NCBI GenBank assembly: GCA_030544215.1
Contig: JARZZO010000013.1
Location: 1,293,001 to 1,357,000, forward strand
DNA: 64,000 nucleotides
Reading direction: 5' to 3'
Source: Zantedeschia hybrid cultivar
Taxonomy: Eukaryota > Streptophyta > Magnoliopsida > Alismatales > Araceae
A program made the translations under genes and the position numbers. Below the pieces are notes generated by a model, which worked only from the letters and a program-made list of their open reading frames with translations, made no database searches and was not told where the DNA came from. The first letter of the stretch is position 1. Every line of letters starts with the position of its first letter. Positions 47,888-59,261 of the stretch are shown here, piece by piece.

Positions 47888-50027
47888 TTGTACCTATTTT
47901 TTAAATAATTTCTAGACGAGTTTTCATAATAAATTTATCCCTTGCCTATATAGAATTTGCTAATCTTTGAGAGAGATAGGTCGAGAAGGTATTCACCGCG
48001 AAAGGACGATCGACATAAGGCCCACTCAATCAGCGGTACCCCTGCCAAGTCTCGCCTTCCAGGGAAGGGGTTCCTCACCCTCATATGAGACTAAAGTCAA
48101 ATTGGCGATACTCTTGTTGAGTCTCGCCTCATAGGAAAGGGGCTCTTCACCCTTAGATGAGATTAAATTCAATCGTTTATACACTCCAAAGCAAATGAAG
48201 ACCTAGTCTCAGTCCAAATTACCGAGACAACTTAGCCTGTCTCGTTCTCAGGAAGAAGGGGAATGTGCGATGTGTAGAAAAAAGGTACGACGTGTAGAAA
48301 AGTAAAAATTTCTTTAAATTTTTGTATACATATGCAAAGCAATAAGGTTAATACAAAAGTCACAACCAAGCCCGACCAAACCAAGATGGACTAGGAAATT
48401 GGAAAAACTGCCGGTCCTGACTGCCATCGAGAATCAAGCCATCTTGCAGTCTCGCGTTGACGGCAGCCTCCACGTCCTCCACAACTACCAACCGTGGGCA
48501 TGGCACACTCGGCCTTCAAGTTCGACGAAAGTAGGGGCACTTGACCGAAGAACAGAATCTGCTGACTGTGGGATGACCAGTACGCAACATCGCGACATAT
48601 TGACAGCCTCCCTAGCTCCATTAGACCGATCACCTGATTGACCCCATCATCTAGAAGGAGCCATCGACAATGTCGGACAAAAAAGGCAACCCTGAACCCT
48701 CTTGAGCTCCGGACCAAAGGAGGTTCCAGCATTGGTCGCATGATCATGATAGATGAATCCAAAACAACATGCTCAAAATGGCAAGAGGAAATCTGAGGCT
48801 GGATACCAATCCGAAAGCCTGAATTGAATGAGCCCACAAAATAAATGGATAAGAATAACGGCAGCAGTGTCTCTTGGCCGGAGTCGTGGAAGAAGACTGG
48901 GTGACCCCCTAGATCGGAGGAGAGAAAACCTCACCCCTGGGCCTTGATGACCCCTAATTTAGTACTAAAAGCTCTTGCTGAGCCCCACCTCACAAGGGAG
49001 GAGCACCTCTATCAAGCCATTCTGGAAGAAAAAGTTGTATCCTTCATAGGGATCACATTTCCTAGAAGGTGGGTGGTAAGATCCTTCACGCCCTTGAATG
49101 AGGAGCATGAGGGCGAGGCTTTCCCCTCTTTAAAGGGGAAAACCTATCATCCCCAAGGAAGATTTGAAGAGACTTCTTGGAGATTCATCCTGCCCGAGAA
49201 GTTACGGGCGACAACGTAAAAAGTAAAAGACCGATGGAACCCATCAGAAAGAATAGGGTATGGCCTTATAAGCCACCAAGCTAGAGGTAACACACACTGT
49301 CCTCCCTTTTTATTATGACTCATAAAATCGCCCTGCATGAATTTGGAACGATCTAGGAGACCCAACGGTCACAAAGGGCCAACCTAGGAGTAGCAAAATG
49401 TCTGGGTCAGCATTGATCGGTCAAGTGGGGCACCGATCCAGGCACTTGATGATGGTTCGGACTGACCAGGCAGAATCGACTATATGGTGGGCTTAATTCA
49501 AATTCTATAGTGCTCGCGGAGACACCCCGACAGGTGGCAAATAATGATGGCCTAATGCACCTTTGAGCCTACGCTGGCCGACCGACCGGTAAGTTACCAA
49601 CTCCTAGGAGGGGGTGCCCATTCAAATCAAACAACAAGTTACGATCTAAGTCTTTAAAAAGGGAAAGATGTGCATTATTTTAATGATAAACTCCGCACTG
49701 TTACAAAAAAAACATACATAAAAGGGTGCCTAAGTGGTGCCCTTATCCCCCGCGTTGGTTGTTCTGCCTGCGCCTATGACCACTGCTCGCTCCGACGATG
49801 GGATGGCCCTGTGTCACCGCCTGACCCTCTGATCATATCCTCTTCTTCTTCGATCGATGACATAGACAAACTGGCGTGCCGTAGTGCCGCTTCAGAGACC
49901 TACGGGCTGATAGTGACAGGTGAACCCACTGATATGAGCGCCAGAATGTAGGCATCTGAGTATGGCAACAAGGTTATCCCCTACTCCAAAGGGGCACCCT
50001 CCGTAAGACCAGTGGGAAAGGCCACTC
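47888..50027. other. 3' untranslated region of the Tat element
   Basis: Follows the integrase stop. A short imperfect repeat (gcgata-cc/t-cttg-caagtctcgcct type) occurs near 48040-48130, resembling the repeats after pol in Tat/Athila elements. ORFs such as 48391-48837 (minus) have no recognised domain. No host gene is seen. Confidence 0.45.
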
Positions 50028-50534
50028 CTATTGAGGGCCTCCCTCTACCCAGAAGAAGGAGTCCTTCCACCCCGCGCGAGGAAACCCAACACTCAACGCT
50101 AGCAACATTCTGTCTCTGGCTTCAAATTGGGCAACGTCGCGAGCGCCCAGGATAGCACACCGTCGGGCGCGGAAGAGATACCAGAACATGTCCACCATCG
50201 CTCCCAGGTAACCCATGTCTTGCATAAGGGTCGCCAGTTCAATGACCATCCTCCAGGAGTTCAACAATATCTGGGATGGAGTGACTTGAAAATATTGCGG
50301 CAGCTGCACGACGAAGGCAGGGAAGGGCAACCTAAACCCTACCTTAAATGAAGCTGTGTGAGCGGTGAAAGAACTTGGGCACTTCAGGAAGATGTGATCC
50401 GCCAGCGAGGGTATCATCAAACAGTACTCGTCGGGGATGTGGTAGGTCCTTCGAATCACGACAAGAAGTTCAGGAGTGGCCCATGAAGGCCCCATCATGC
50501 TTTGGTCCTCGGCAACTTTCGCAAAGTAACCCAT
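50028..50534 (-). CDS. Antisense accessory ORF of the Tat element (putative gypsy-type transposon domain)
   Basis: A 168-residue open frame on the strand opposite to pol, between the integrase and the probable 3' LTR. It contains the pattern GFRLPFPAFVVQLPQYF...PSQILLNSWRMVI, typical of the Pfam family called putative gypsy-type transposon (PF04195, assigned from memory of the motif). Such antisense ORFs of unknown function are known downstream of pol in Tat elements such as Grande. The copy is open over its length but may lack its N-terminal part; it is probably not expressed. Confidence 0.65.
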   Translation of the reverse strand: MGYFAKVAEDQSMMGPSWATPELLVVIRRTYHIPDEYCLMIPSLADHIFLKCPSSFTAHTASFKVGFRLPFPAFVVQLPQYFQVTPSQILLNSWRMVIELATLMQDMGYLGAMVDMFWYLFRARRCAILGARDVAQFEARDRMLLALSVGFPRAGWKDSFFWVEGGPQ

Positions 50535-50703
50535 GGCTTACTTAGGGCCAAATATTCACTAGAATGCTGAAGACAATCCTCCCTTTCACAGGGTTATAAA
50601 GCCTCGGCTAGAAAGTGAGGCGTTGCATGTTGACCATCTCGAACGAACGTGATTGTCCACAGGATTCTACGGGAACATCACTATAGGAAGGGAGAAGGAC
50701 TAC

Positions 50704-51354
50704 TGTCAACATGCGCCTGCAGGAGGCGTCTTTTCAGGCGTCTCTTCACTCCTCGCCACGCAGGCATGACAAGGAGTGAGAAGGGCGAGTGAAGAGGGAA
50801 AACTTTTCCCCGCCCAAAAGAACAAATTGCCAGCCCATTAACCCTTCCCACCTCAAGCCCGGAACTCGTTATAACAAACTGGTTGTATCTCAAGGTCCAC
50901 ACTGGCCTAGCCCAGAAAAGAAGTCTCGGGATGAACCCGACATAGGTTTGGATTGCAGCATGGATTTCCCCTTCATGTAGGAACCGAGACTCCCGATTCA
51001 GATTAGAACCAGGGTCTCGAGGCCCCCCAAGCCGCTCGGACTCGAGAACGGAATCGAGTCCAGGAGTTCGCTTCGGGTATGACTTTCCTAACTAGAATTG
51101 ACCTTTTCCGTCGACCCAACAACTATATAAGGACCCTTGGTCCAATCGGTACATGTACGCTTTTCCAGACCCCAAGCTCCCTTGGCTTTCTCTCTGTTCT
51201 TCTACGCCTTCTGACTTAGACATCGGAGGGGGATCCCCCGGAAGCTGTCGGGGGCCTCTGACGGTGTTCTCTTTTGCAGAGATCACGGAGCGACATCCCA
51301 TTGATCGAGGATGAAGGGCCCTGACCTTGGTGGATGAGATTTTGGCCCATCACA
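50704..51354 (+). mobile_element. Probable 3' LTR of the Tat element
   Basis: A purine-only tract aggaagggagaagga (50685-50699) is followed within a few bases by tgtcaacatgcg, as a polypurine tract is by an LTR start. A TATA box (actatataagg, about 51121-51131) and ending ttttggcccatcaca support an LTR of about 650 bp. No partner LTR is in the window, so the ends are provisional. Confidence 0.45.
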
Positions 51355-52578
51355 CCCCATTAAGTATAACATTTTAGAATCGAGGATGAAGATGCTAATT
51401 ACCACATTAATACATTAATATGTTAACGTCCTAGGGTATTGATACATTGACTATTAAAACAAGTTATTAGATGAATAAAATGGTAGAAATAAAATTGAAA
51501 TTTGCACAGAAATTACTAGCCGTTAACAGAAAGAGGTAGAAAATAAGCTGACAACAAGTGGGAAATAATGGCAGATTTTTGACTAGGGATTGTTTATTAA
51601 TTTTCTGTTAATTTTTCAATAAAATATAATTCATTCATGTAAAGTGTTTTGACATGGAAAAGTATGACTTAAACCATGACTAGAGAAAGGTTTTATATTT
51701 ATGTTATATGATCAGGTCTATAATACATATTTAGCGAACATACTTCTCTAATGATCACCTAATACATATGGAATCTCTTGTGTAGATTTATGTGGCTGCC
51801 CCTTCACATTATGAGGCCTAGCTCAATCAAAAGTGGGTGGGGTTGAGATGTTTACATAACCAAGTGAGCTGTCAGCAGGTAAGAAACTGGAGAGATCCTG
51901 TCTTCGGTCTCCCTCGCTGTTTGGGCCCCCTGGCAACGGCCAAATCTTGCGCCCGCCAACCTTGTCCGTACCATCAGCCGCCGGCTCCTCTTGGTCCACG
52001 AGCTGTTTGGTTCGCCACCCAGTTGCGGCTTCGCAGCCTTCCTCCCACGGCCCTCTGTCACATCCTACTCTCTCTCCTTTCTGCTCGGCCTGGCCTTACA
52101 GGAGGGAAAGGATTGTGGAGCGAGAAAACCTAGAGAGAGTGGGGAGAATGACCTGGTTGAAGGCAGGACCTGAAGCTTCTGCGGGCCTGCCGGGAATCCT
52201 CTGGGTTTCTGGGCACATGAAGAACTGAGGTGGCGCCGCAGGCACCCGAGCTCAACTGGATCTTCTCATCTTCTGCTGTTTGGTGGGGTATAGACTGGCG
52301 GGTGCTGCTTGATTCGATCTGCTTTGCGCTCAGCAGGTGAATTATTTGGGTTTTGTCTGCTAGTCTAGAGTATATATGATTTCTACAGTTGTCTGTGTGA
52401 AAAAGTAGGGTTCTTGGTGGTGGTTTGGTTGGGGGGCGTGGATTTTGGGTATAAAGCACGATTGGGTAATCTCGTCCTCCTCCACTGGGATGAGAGAATG
52501 GTGGGGGATGCTTAATTGTTTATGTTTGGGCTTCTAGTGAGGAGCCCTCTGGTCTCTGCTGCGGCAGTCACATGAGAG
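51355..52578 (+). promoter_or_regulatory. Upstream region and 5' UTR of the CRCK3-like kinase
   Basis: AT-rich up to about 51790, then GC-rich with CT tracts up to the start codon. No TATA box was assigned with confidence. An intron in the 5' UTR is possible but cannot be placed. The upstream limit is the end of the Tat LTR, so the kinase promoter lies within about 1.2 kb of retrotransposon DNA. Confidence 0.4.
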
Positions 52579-55203
52579 ATGGCTGCCCTCTTGGTGGGTC
52601 TGGTGATGCTGGCGCTGCTACGGCCAGGCTGTGTCCACGGGTCATTGGTGGTAACCCATTCGGAGCCCTGCAGTGGACATCAGATCGCCTGCGTGGAGTA
52701 TTCGAAGGGAAATTGTTTCTTTGTCGACGGGAAGGCAGCTGACACTGTCTCGTTCTGCAAGATTCTGGGATCACATGTTGTCAATGGATGTTTGGTTGGA
52801 GGTCCATCGACTGGGGAAGACTGGAGAAGGATCCATGAGAAGTACTGCGAGGTAGATCTGCCCAGCTTCAATGTGGAAAGTGCAGAGTGCATTATTTTTT
52901 CAGGTAAGACTAGTTTTATTGCCGCTAGTTTCTCTCTTGCTGGGAAGTTCTTGGGTCTATGGATGATGTTTGTGGAAATAACTTCCCCAAAGCATGGGGT
53001 CTGGGACTGCAGTTGAAATCAAATTTTTACTTAATATTAATTAGTTAATGCCTAACAGTTTCGAATATTATTGAAATTGATTTCGTCAATGAATGGTTTT
53101 AGATTTGTGATGATCCCATCTTTCAGAGCACCAATCAACTAATGGCAGTTAGCGTCAATCAACTATTGGCAGTTAGGATTCTTGGACACCTGTCAAAGAC
53201 ATTAGGCCCCTGCCTGCCAACTGGCATCTGTGGGGATTTTTCATGCATATGGGTGCTTGGCATCAGTTTGGTAGCAGGAAATGCTCTGTCCAGTTTTTCC
53301 AGACTTGATCTTCTACACCACTAGGGTTCATGATTGCTGTAAACCTGATATAATCTTTTAGTATGTAGAACTGTGCAAGTTCTGCTTGAAAAAAAGAAAA
53401 AGAAAAAACTTTAGCCATTTATCTGACTATGTATGGCCTAATTTAGCTTCTTGGTCATGATAGCGAAAGTGCTGGAAACAGCTCTTGCAGAAGGCAGGGT
53501 AAAACTGCATACAACTCACCCTCCACAGATGCCACATTGGTAGGAACTTTGTGGTATTGGCCTACCCTTGGCAAGATAGCTCAAGTCAACCTGAATTCCT
53601 TGCATGTATGTCAGCAATGATGTGCTAATTTTATTGCATTCAAGACTCCTTTTTAATGTTTTCCTTTGCAGAGGACTTTCATCGGAGAGTAGGGAGAAAA
53701 CTCCTACTGCAGCAGTCAGCGCAAGCACCAATTTTGGGTGACTTTAGCAGAGAACCTCAAATACAGGGAGCAAAGCATCAGAAGATTTTTCACTTGACGC
53801 CTGAGAAAGTAGCTGTGGCCGCACCCGGGATGTTCCTCCTTTCCTGTGCTTTGCTTTGTCCTTGTTTTCGTGCAAAAAGGAAAGACACATCGGAGCAGCC
53901 AGTTCTGGCAAAGGAGCTAAGTCCAAGTGAGTTGAATATCATACTATGCTTCATAGGCTTGTTCTCCCTATCTTGCTACCATCTATTACCGATGTAATTC
54001 CCACTTTAAAATAAAGGATTACATAACGAAAGAAACTTTTATTTTCATGCTAGGTTTTTAATGCTATCTTTTCAGCACATGTTGGAATACCTCTCTACCT
54101 TAGTAAAGTTATTCAAGGCTTTACATGCCAAAGTCCAAATGACCGTGTCTAACTGTTATGTTTGCTTGTTTTGAGAAATGAAGTTAGTGCTGAAGTATGT
54201 TATCAACAACGGTTGTCAGTTTCAACTACATTCTTCAATGAAAAGAAAAAGGGGCATAATTTTACGTATCATCATCTAACTACATTCATAGATGTTGTTA
54301 AGAATGTGATAAAGTCTACTTAAGGCAAGTTGACAATTGACTATCATTTTGCCAGTCCAAGGTATGCCTAGGGCATATAAGATGTGATTTTACCTATTGT
54401 AGTTTCATTTTTCACTGTCAATTTTTTTTTTCCTATGCAGTTATGGCTGCAACCTTCATACTTAAATATGACACATTGATATGCATATGTTTGAACACCC
54501 CCCCCGGAAAAAAAAAGAAAAAAGAAAAAGAAAGAAAAAGCACAGTAAAGGAAACATACATTAATTGCACATACCTTGATTTCATATGCAGGTTGATGAA
54601 ATTCTCTTCCTTCCAAGATTACTGCAAAGGTTGCATTCAATACTTGCAGAAGATAGAGAAATTTCACTTGATTATGTGCATATGCTGAATTAGTAGCCAG
54701 GAAGGATAAAACCTTGATTAAATACTGCAATTACATCATTAAAAGCAAAGTGATTTTTTTAAAAAAAAGTGAATTGACTTGTGTAAATGGATGGCCAGTC
54801 TTTGGCTGTGAGAATTGAGAAAGATGACATTTTCCGGAAAGGAGAGTCTTCTTTTGATAGCTAGTCATGCTGTTTAAGGGGGAGAAAATCCTTGTTAATA
54901 ACAAGTTCTTTTGCTGCAGTGGATTCAACTTCCTGTTTTGATGCAAATACTACTTCTGAAAGAGCACCGGGAACTCCACTTCGTGTGCCTGCTAGCCCTC
55001 TACGGGTGCCTCCCAGTCCCTCACGGTTTTCTATGTCTCCACAATTGAGTAGAGTTGGATCACTGCATTTAAGTGTTAATCAGATTGTTAAAGCTACTCA
55101 AAACTTTTCACCATCACAAATCATAGGAGAAGGGGGATGTGGAACTGTCTACAAGGCTGTCTTGTCAGATGGCCAAATTGTTGCTGTTAAGCGAGCAAGG
55201 AGG
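52579..55203 (+). CDS. CRCK3: Calmodulin-binding receptor-like kinase CRCK3-like, 5' three exons only
   Basis: Exons 52579-52903, 53672-53926 and 54920-55203 join in frame to 288 codons with GT-AG borders. Order: signal peptide (LLVGLVMLALL); Cys-rich ectodomain with at least eight Cys; transmembrane segment near VAVAAPGMFLLSCALLCPC followed by basic RAKRK; a Pro/Ser linker (repeated RVPxSP); then the kinase N-lobe with Gly-rich loop GEGGCGTVYK and the ATP-binding lysine in VAVKRARR. This arrangement matches plant CRCK3-type kinases (motif recognition). The catalytic loop, DFG and C-lobe are absent from the window, although conserved order predicts an EHF-type exon next. The gene either continues beyond 64000 across an intron of more than 8.8 kb or is truncated. 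Confidence 0.85.
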
Positions 55204-55929
55204 GTAATAATCTCTTCCCTTTGACATTCAAACTGTGAAACTTTTTTATCCTCCTATGTAATGTTGGTATCATTAAGTAGATCATTGATTTGTGTACTCT
55301 TCAGGAGTTCTGTTTTGCAGCCACTTTTGCTTATGGCATGGCTACTTTGTATTGAAATGCTTGTACCAGTTAGTCCTCATTCCTGATGATTTGGTTCATG
55401 AATTTCTGTTCTCGCCTCTGTTTAAAAAGTTCTAGTTGACTGTTCTTCAATATTCAAGTTATCCCACCGGAATTTTGTCCCAGTACATTGTTAATATTTT
55501 TTTGACGGCCCTGCGACAATGGGATAAATTGTTCAAGTAAATGGAAAAGCAATACCACAGCCAAGGTTCCAACCTGGGGACCACCCTAGCCCCCTGTTTA
55601 TGCAGCACCAACCGGGCTACTGCCCATCAGTCAGTACATATGTTAAGATTGTGGCTGTAAATGCCCTAATTCGTTCTAGAAATTACTTTTGGCAGTTAAA
55701 AAGTACATCAGATCTGTTCAAATGTTATCATGTTATTACTATATCAGTGTGCTGATTCAGTGGGAAAAGGTGGTCATGTACACAAATTCTATACTAAAAT
55801 AATCTGTAAGGCACCTTGCAATAGAGTCCTACACTCTTTTTTCCTTGAGAGAAAGTAGTCACCTGCACTAATTTTATACTAAACTAATCTGCAAGACACC
55901 TTGCAATAGAGTCTTACACTTTTTTTGCC

Positions 55930-55931
<2 letters not shown>

Positions 55932-55984
<53 letters not shown>
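55932..55984. repeat. GA dinucleotide microsatellite
   Basis: About 26 GA units directly follow the second copy of the 85-bp duplication. Confidence 0.95.
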
Positions 55985-55986
<2 letters not shown>

Positions 55987-56780
55987 GTTGTTTCATTATG
56001 TGGAGCTGGCCAAACATAAGCTTCTTGGTGTGGAGATGGCCAAGAACAAAGGCTTCCAACTTGTGATGAGGTGGCAGCTTCATCCCAAGTATTCAATCTA
56101 CTTGCTTTCTAGGTAGAGAGGAGTCACTGTGGTGCATGCATCGATGGTGCACTTTCACTGGGAATATTTTGGAAGTGTCCAGTCTGGCATAGCTTTGATG
56201 ATTCCATTGCATGTTGATTGTCAAGCTGTTAAATCACCTGGCCCAGATAGTGGTACTTTACAGTGGACAGCAAAGTATCATGGATCCTCTTTTATGTTGC
56301 CCATCATGTTACTTGGATTGTGAGGAAGAACCAATTCCAAAAAAGAATCCATTTTTTGCTGAAGACAGATAAGATGGATTACAGACGTTACAATCTGGGT
56401 TCTATTGGCAAAGGGAAGGTGTTTGTTTTGTCTTTTCTCCTCACAGGCCATGATATTGAATGCAAGCTTTTCTACATGGTGTCAGAGCCAGATGATGAAC
56501 CAGACTGCACAGATGCGATCAGCATGTTGAAATACCCTTGGAGGGTTTATAATACGCTGGAACAACTTGTAACCCCTTGTGGAAGGATTATTGATGAATT
56601 ATGGAAGGAATTAAGAATTTTCCACTTGAGTGCACCATTTGAGATGGGACTGTAGGGTGCGATGCCCTAGCTTCTTCCCCTCCTCTATCTTCCTTTGTTC
56701 CCCTCCTTCCTTCTCTCCCACTGCACCGATCTCTCTCTCTTCCTTTATATCTCTCTATGTCTTTCTCTATCACTTTATGC

Positions 56781-56838
<58 letters not shown>
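56781..56838. repeat. Compound CT then TA microsatellite
   Basis: CT repeats (56781-56798) pass directly into TA repeats (56799-56838). Confidence 0.95.
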
Positions 56839-56840
<2 letters not shown>

Positions 56841-57609
56841 TATTCTATGTCTTTGCTGCCTTGTTGTCTAGTGCCGAAAGGGAATCCGCTGCATAGCCAT
56901 CATCACCCTGCAAAGGAGAGCCCTGACCAACCTACACGTCAGCCAAGCGGTGTTTGTCCGCTTCAGCCTCGTCATCTGCGTAAACATATGGAACCCAGTT
57001 CGCGTTAAGCGAGTCCTGTCGCCCACACTAGGCGAAAGATTTTCAGTGCCACACTACGCTCCTTCCGGTTTCGCAGTGGCCCCCACCTCGTCACCTGTGT
57101 TGAGGGTGAACCACCCCATCGCACCATGCGACAGCCCCACCTCGCACGCCCTCGCCAACCTCGTCGCCTACGCCACGTTGGATCCCATGCCGCTACTGCC
57201 CTCACCCCGCCTGGGTCCATTGTCACTTGTGCCCGAATAGGGCGTTTCTCGCTCAACGCCGCCATGCAAGGCCTCACCGTGTTCGTGCTTGGGAGCCTTG
57301 TCTCCCTCGCCGTCTTCGCCCGCCCTGCCAAGCCAGCCCCGGCACACGTCGATTCGTCAGGCTCACGCTGGTTCGTGGGCTTTAACCCACTGCTTTGGCC
57401 CATGGAGCCAGCGCAGGCTCCCCTTTGGGTTTGCTTGTTGCCAGTACACAAAACCCTCGGTTCATCAGCGAGGGGTGTTCTATTATTTGAAGCTGTGGAG
57501 CAATTTTGTCAGTGCGATGGTGTTGGATTTGCTGCCTCGGATAAGCTTGCCCGCTCTTTAGCGGGTAGGTAAGCGACTGTTAAACCTCCCTATTTCTTGC
57601 TCCTAAGGA

Positions 57610-57755
57610 ATTCCGGCACAGATCGGGATGCCGGATCTGGACCCGCCGATCATGATCAGAATCGGGATCGGATCTGCCGATTCCGGCCGGCTTGGGACCC
57701 ACCGATCCCGATCCGAATCCGCTGACCCGGATCAGGATCGGCCAATTCTGATTTC
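57610..57755. repeat. GATCCGGATC-type palindromic-word island
   Basis: Dense in gatcggga, ggatcgg, ccgatcccgatcc and ccggatc words, so strongly self-complementary. It resembles the arms of the hAT elements at 10561 and 31517 in style, but ends and target-site duplication could not be assigned. Confidence 0.6.
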
Positions 57756-58030
57756 CATGCTTTCTCCTGTAGTATTACATCCAATCTATTCCGTAGACGC
57801 GTGTGATAGGATCCTAGCTACTTTAATAACTTCATTGCTGGTTTTATGTTATTGTGAAATACCTGTCTTGTGGTTCCAGTTTATGATAGTTGGACTTGTA
57901 TTGATGCCCTAGATAGTAGGTAATTTTTCACTACCGTTGGTCCATTTGTTTCCCCACTGCGAGGGACGGTTTCCGAGTTTAGTTTCTTGTTATTATCGCG
58001 TAATATTTCTCATGGAAAAGTGTGGACATT

Positions 58031-58850
58031 CATTGTTTATTTGTTGTCCTTTATGTCAATCATTGCTGATCTCGGGTCGTCTTTAGTGTTTGGATCCATA
58101 TTGGTAACCATCCCGTATCATCTTAAGCCACGAAAAAGTTCTCATGGATCTGTCTGCCTTTAATGAAGGCACTTGGAGAATTGTCAACCAACCTATAGAT
58201 GACCTTCTTCAGCATGGAAGCCAACATCTTAGTGATGATCTTGTTTATTTTTTGTCCTTTATGTCACTCATTGCTGATCTTGGGTCGTCTTTAGTGTTTG
58301 GATCCACATTGGTAGCCATCCTGCATCATCTTGAGCCACCAAAAAGTTCTCATGGATCTGCCTGCCTTTAATGAAGGCACTTTGAGAACCATCAACCAAC
58401 GTATGGATGACCTTTTTGAGCCTAGAAGCCAACATCTTAGTGATGATCTTATACACGCGATTGAGCAAGCTAATGGATCTATAGTCTGCCAAAGAGTCTG
58501 CCCCTTTCTTTTTGGGAATAAGGACAATCAAGGTCCTATTAATGGCCCTAAGTTGTGCTTTCGCATCCTAAAATTCCAACGCAGCCTGGAAGAGTATGTC
58601 TTTGATCACCTCCCAATAGTGTTGGTAAAATAGTAGAGGAAAGCTGTTTGGGCTAGGGACCTTATCACTAGGTAGAGAGAAAACAGCCTCCTTGACCTCC
58701 TCAAGTAGAAAAGGGGAAGATATAGTGAGAGATAGACTCTTGTCCTGCAAAAGGGAAGGGAGGAGTCCCTCAACAATTATGGGCTGATAGAAGTCCTTTG
58801 AGAACAAGGATGAATAGAAGCTGGTAATGCATCGAGAAAACTCCATCTAG
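58031..58850 (-). mobile_element. L1 LINE RT fragment with an internal 208-bp tandem duplication
   Basis: The minus strand encodes RT segments: EEVKEAVFSLPSDKVPSPN and FPLLFYQHYW at 58568-58846, then VLIPKKKGADSLADYRSISL and SAFIKGRQIHENFLVA at 58350-58531. Downstream, 58034-58241 and 58242-58449 are imperfect tandem copies of the same 208-bp RT stretch. Endonuclease and 3' end are absent. It lies in the kinase intron, opposite to the gene. Confidence 0.8.
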
Positions 58851-59250
58851 TGACAGATGATTCGCCCCTCCACTCTAAGACAGCTAATATGGTTTACTTG
58901 CCTCCTGCCTGAAATGCCAACTCAAATAAACACAGGTTAAGTGCAGTAGGCATGTCAGTGGTTATCACAGTCGAGGCTGAATTCAAGTTTCTAGAACCAT
59001 TTTGAAAACATCTCTTTGATCTGCAACTGTTGGAATATAATTTTGTAAACATTTCTGAAAAATGTTCCTGGGGTAAATTGTATCCGAAACCACTTCGAAA
59101 TGCAAGTTTTAAGGTGTAATCTTGAATCAGTTTGGAATGAGAATCTTTGCAAAATTAGTTCGTGTAGGAGTCATTATGAGATGTGCCTAATGATGGTCCA
59201 AACTATCATGAGATGTTTACTCTTAGGCAAATTAGGCGGCTGAAGCATGC
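58851..59250. other. Unassigned intronic DNA
   Basis: No coding or repeat signal was recognised before the L1 target-site duplication. Confidence 0.4.
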
Positions 59251-59261
59251 AAATGGTGGCG

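Larger units (their letters stand above)
55204..58030 (+). other. First part of the third intron (or broken 3' side) of the kinase gene
   Basis: No kinase exon was found. Contents: a SINE-like stretch with ggttccaacctgggg near 55562-55580; an 85-bp imperfect tandem duplication at about 55770-55939; a GA tract at 55932-55984; a CT then TA microsatellite at 56781-56838; and GC-rich DNA of unknown nature at 56890-57570, whose overlapping ORFs have no domain. An unassigned ORF at 56263-56655 also lacks recognisable homology. Confidence 0.5.

Noticed and set aside
56263..56655. 130-codon ORF as a missing kinase exon
   Set aside because: It contains none of the kinase subdomains (no HRD, DFG or APE motif) and lies among repeats.
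56890..57570. GC-rich overlapping ORFs up to 148 codons on both strands, possible gene
   Set aside because: No recognisable domain, no splice context with the kinase gene, and open frames on both strands are expected from high GC content.
57600..57780. Complete hAT element at the GATCCGGATC island
   Set aside because: I looked for inverted ends and an 8-bp duplication and found only partial resemblance (aggaattcc versus agaattgg); not enough to call borders.
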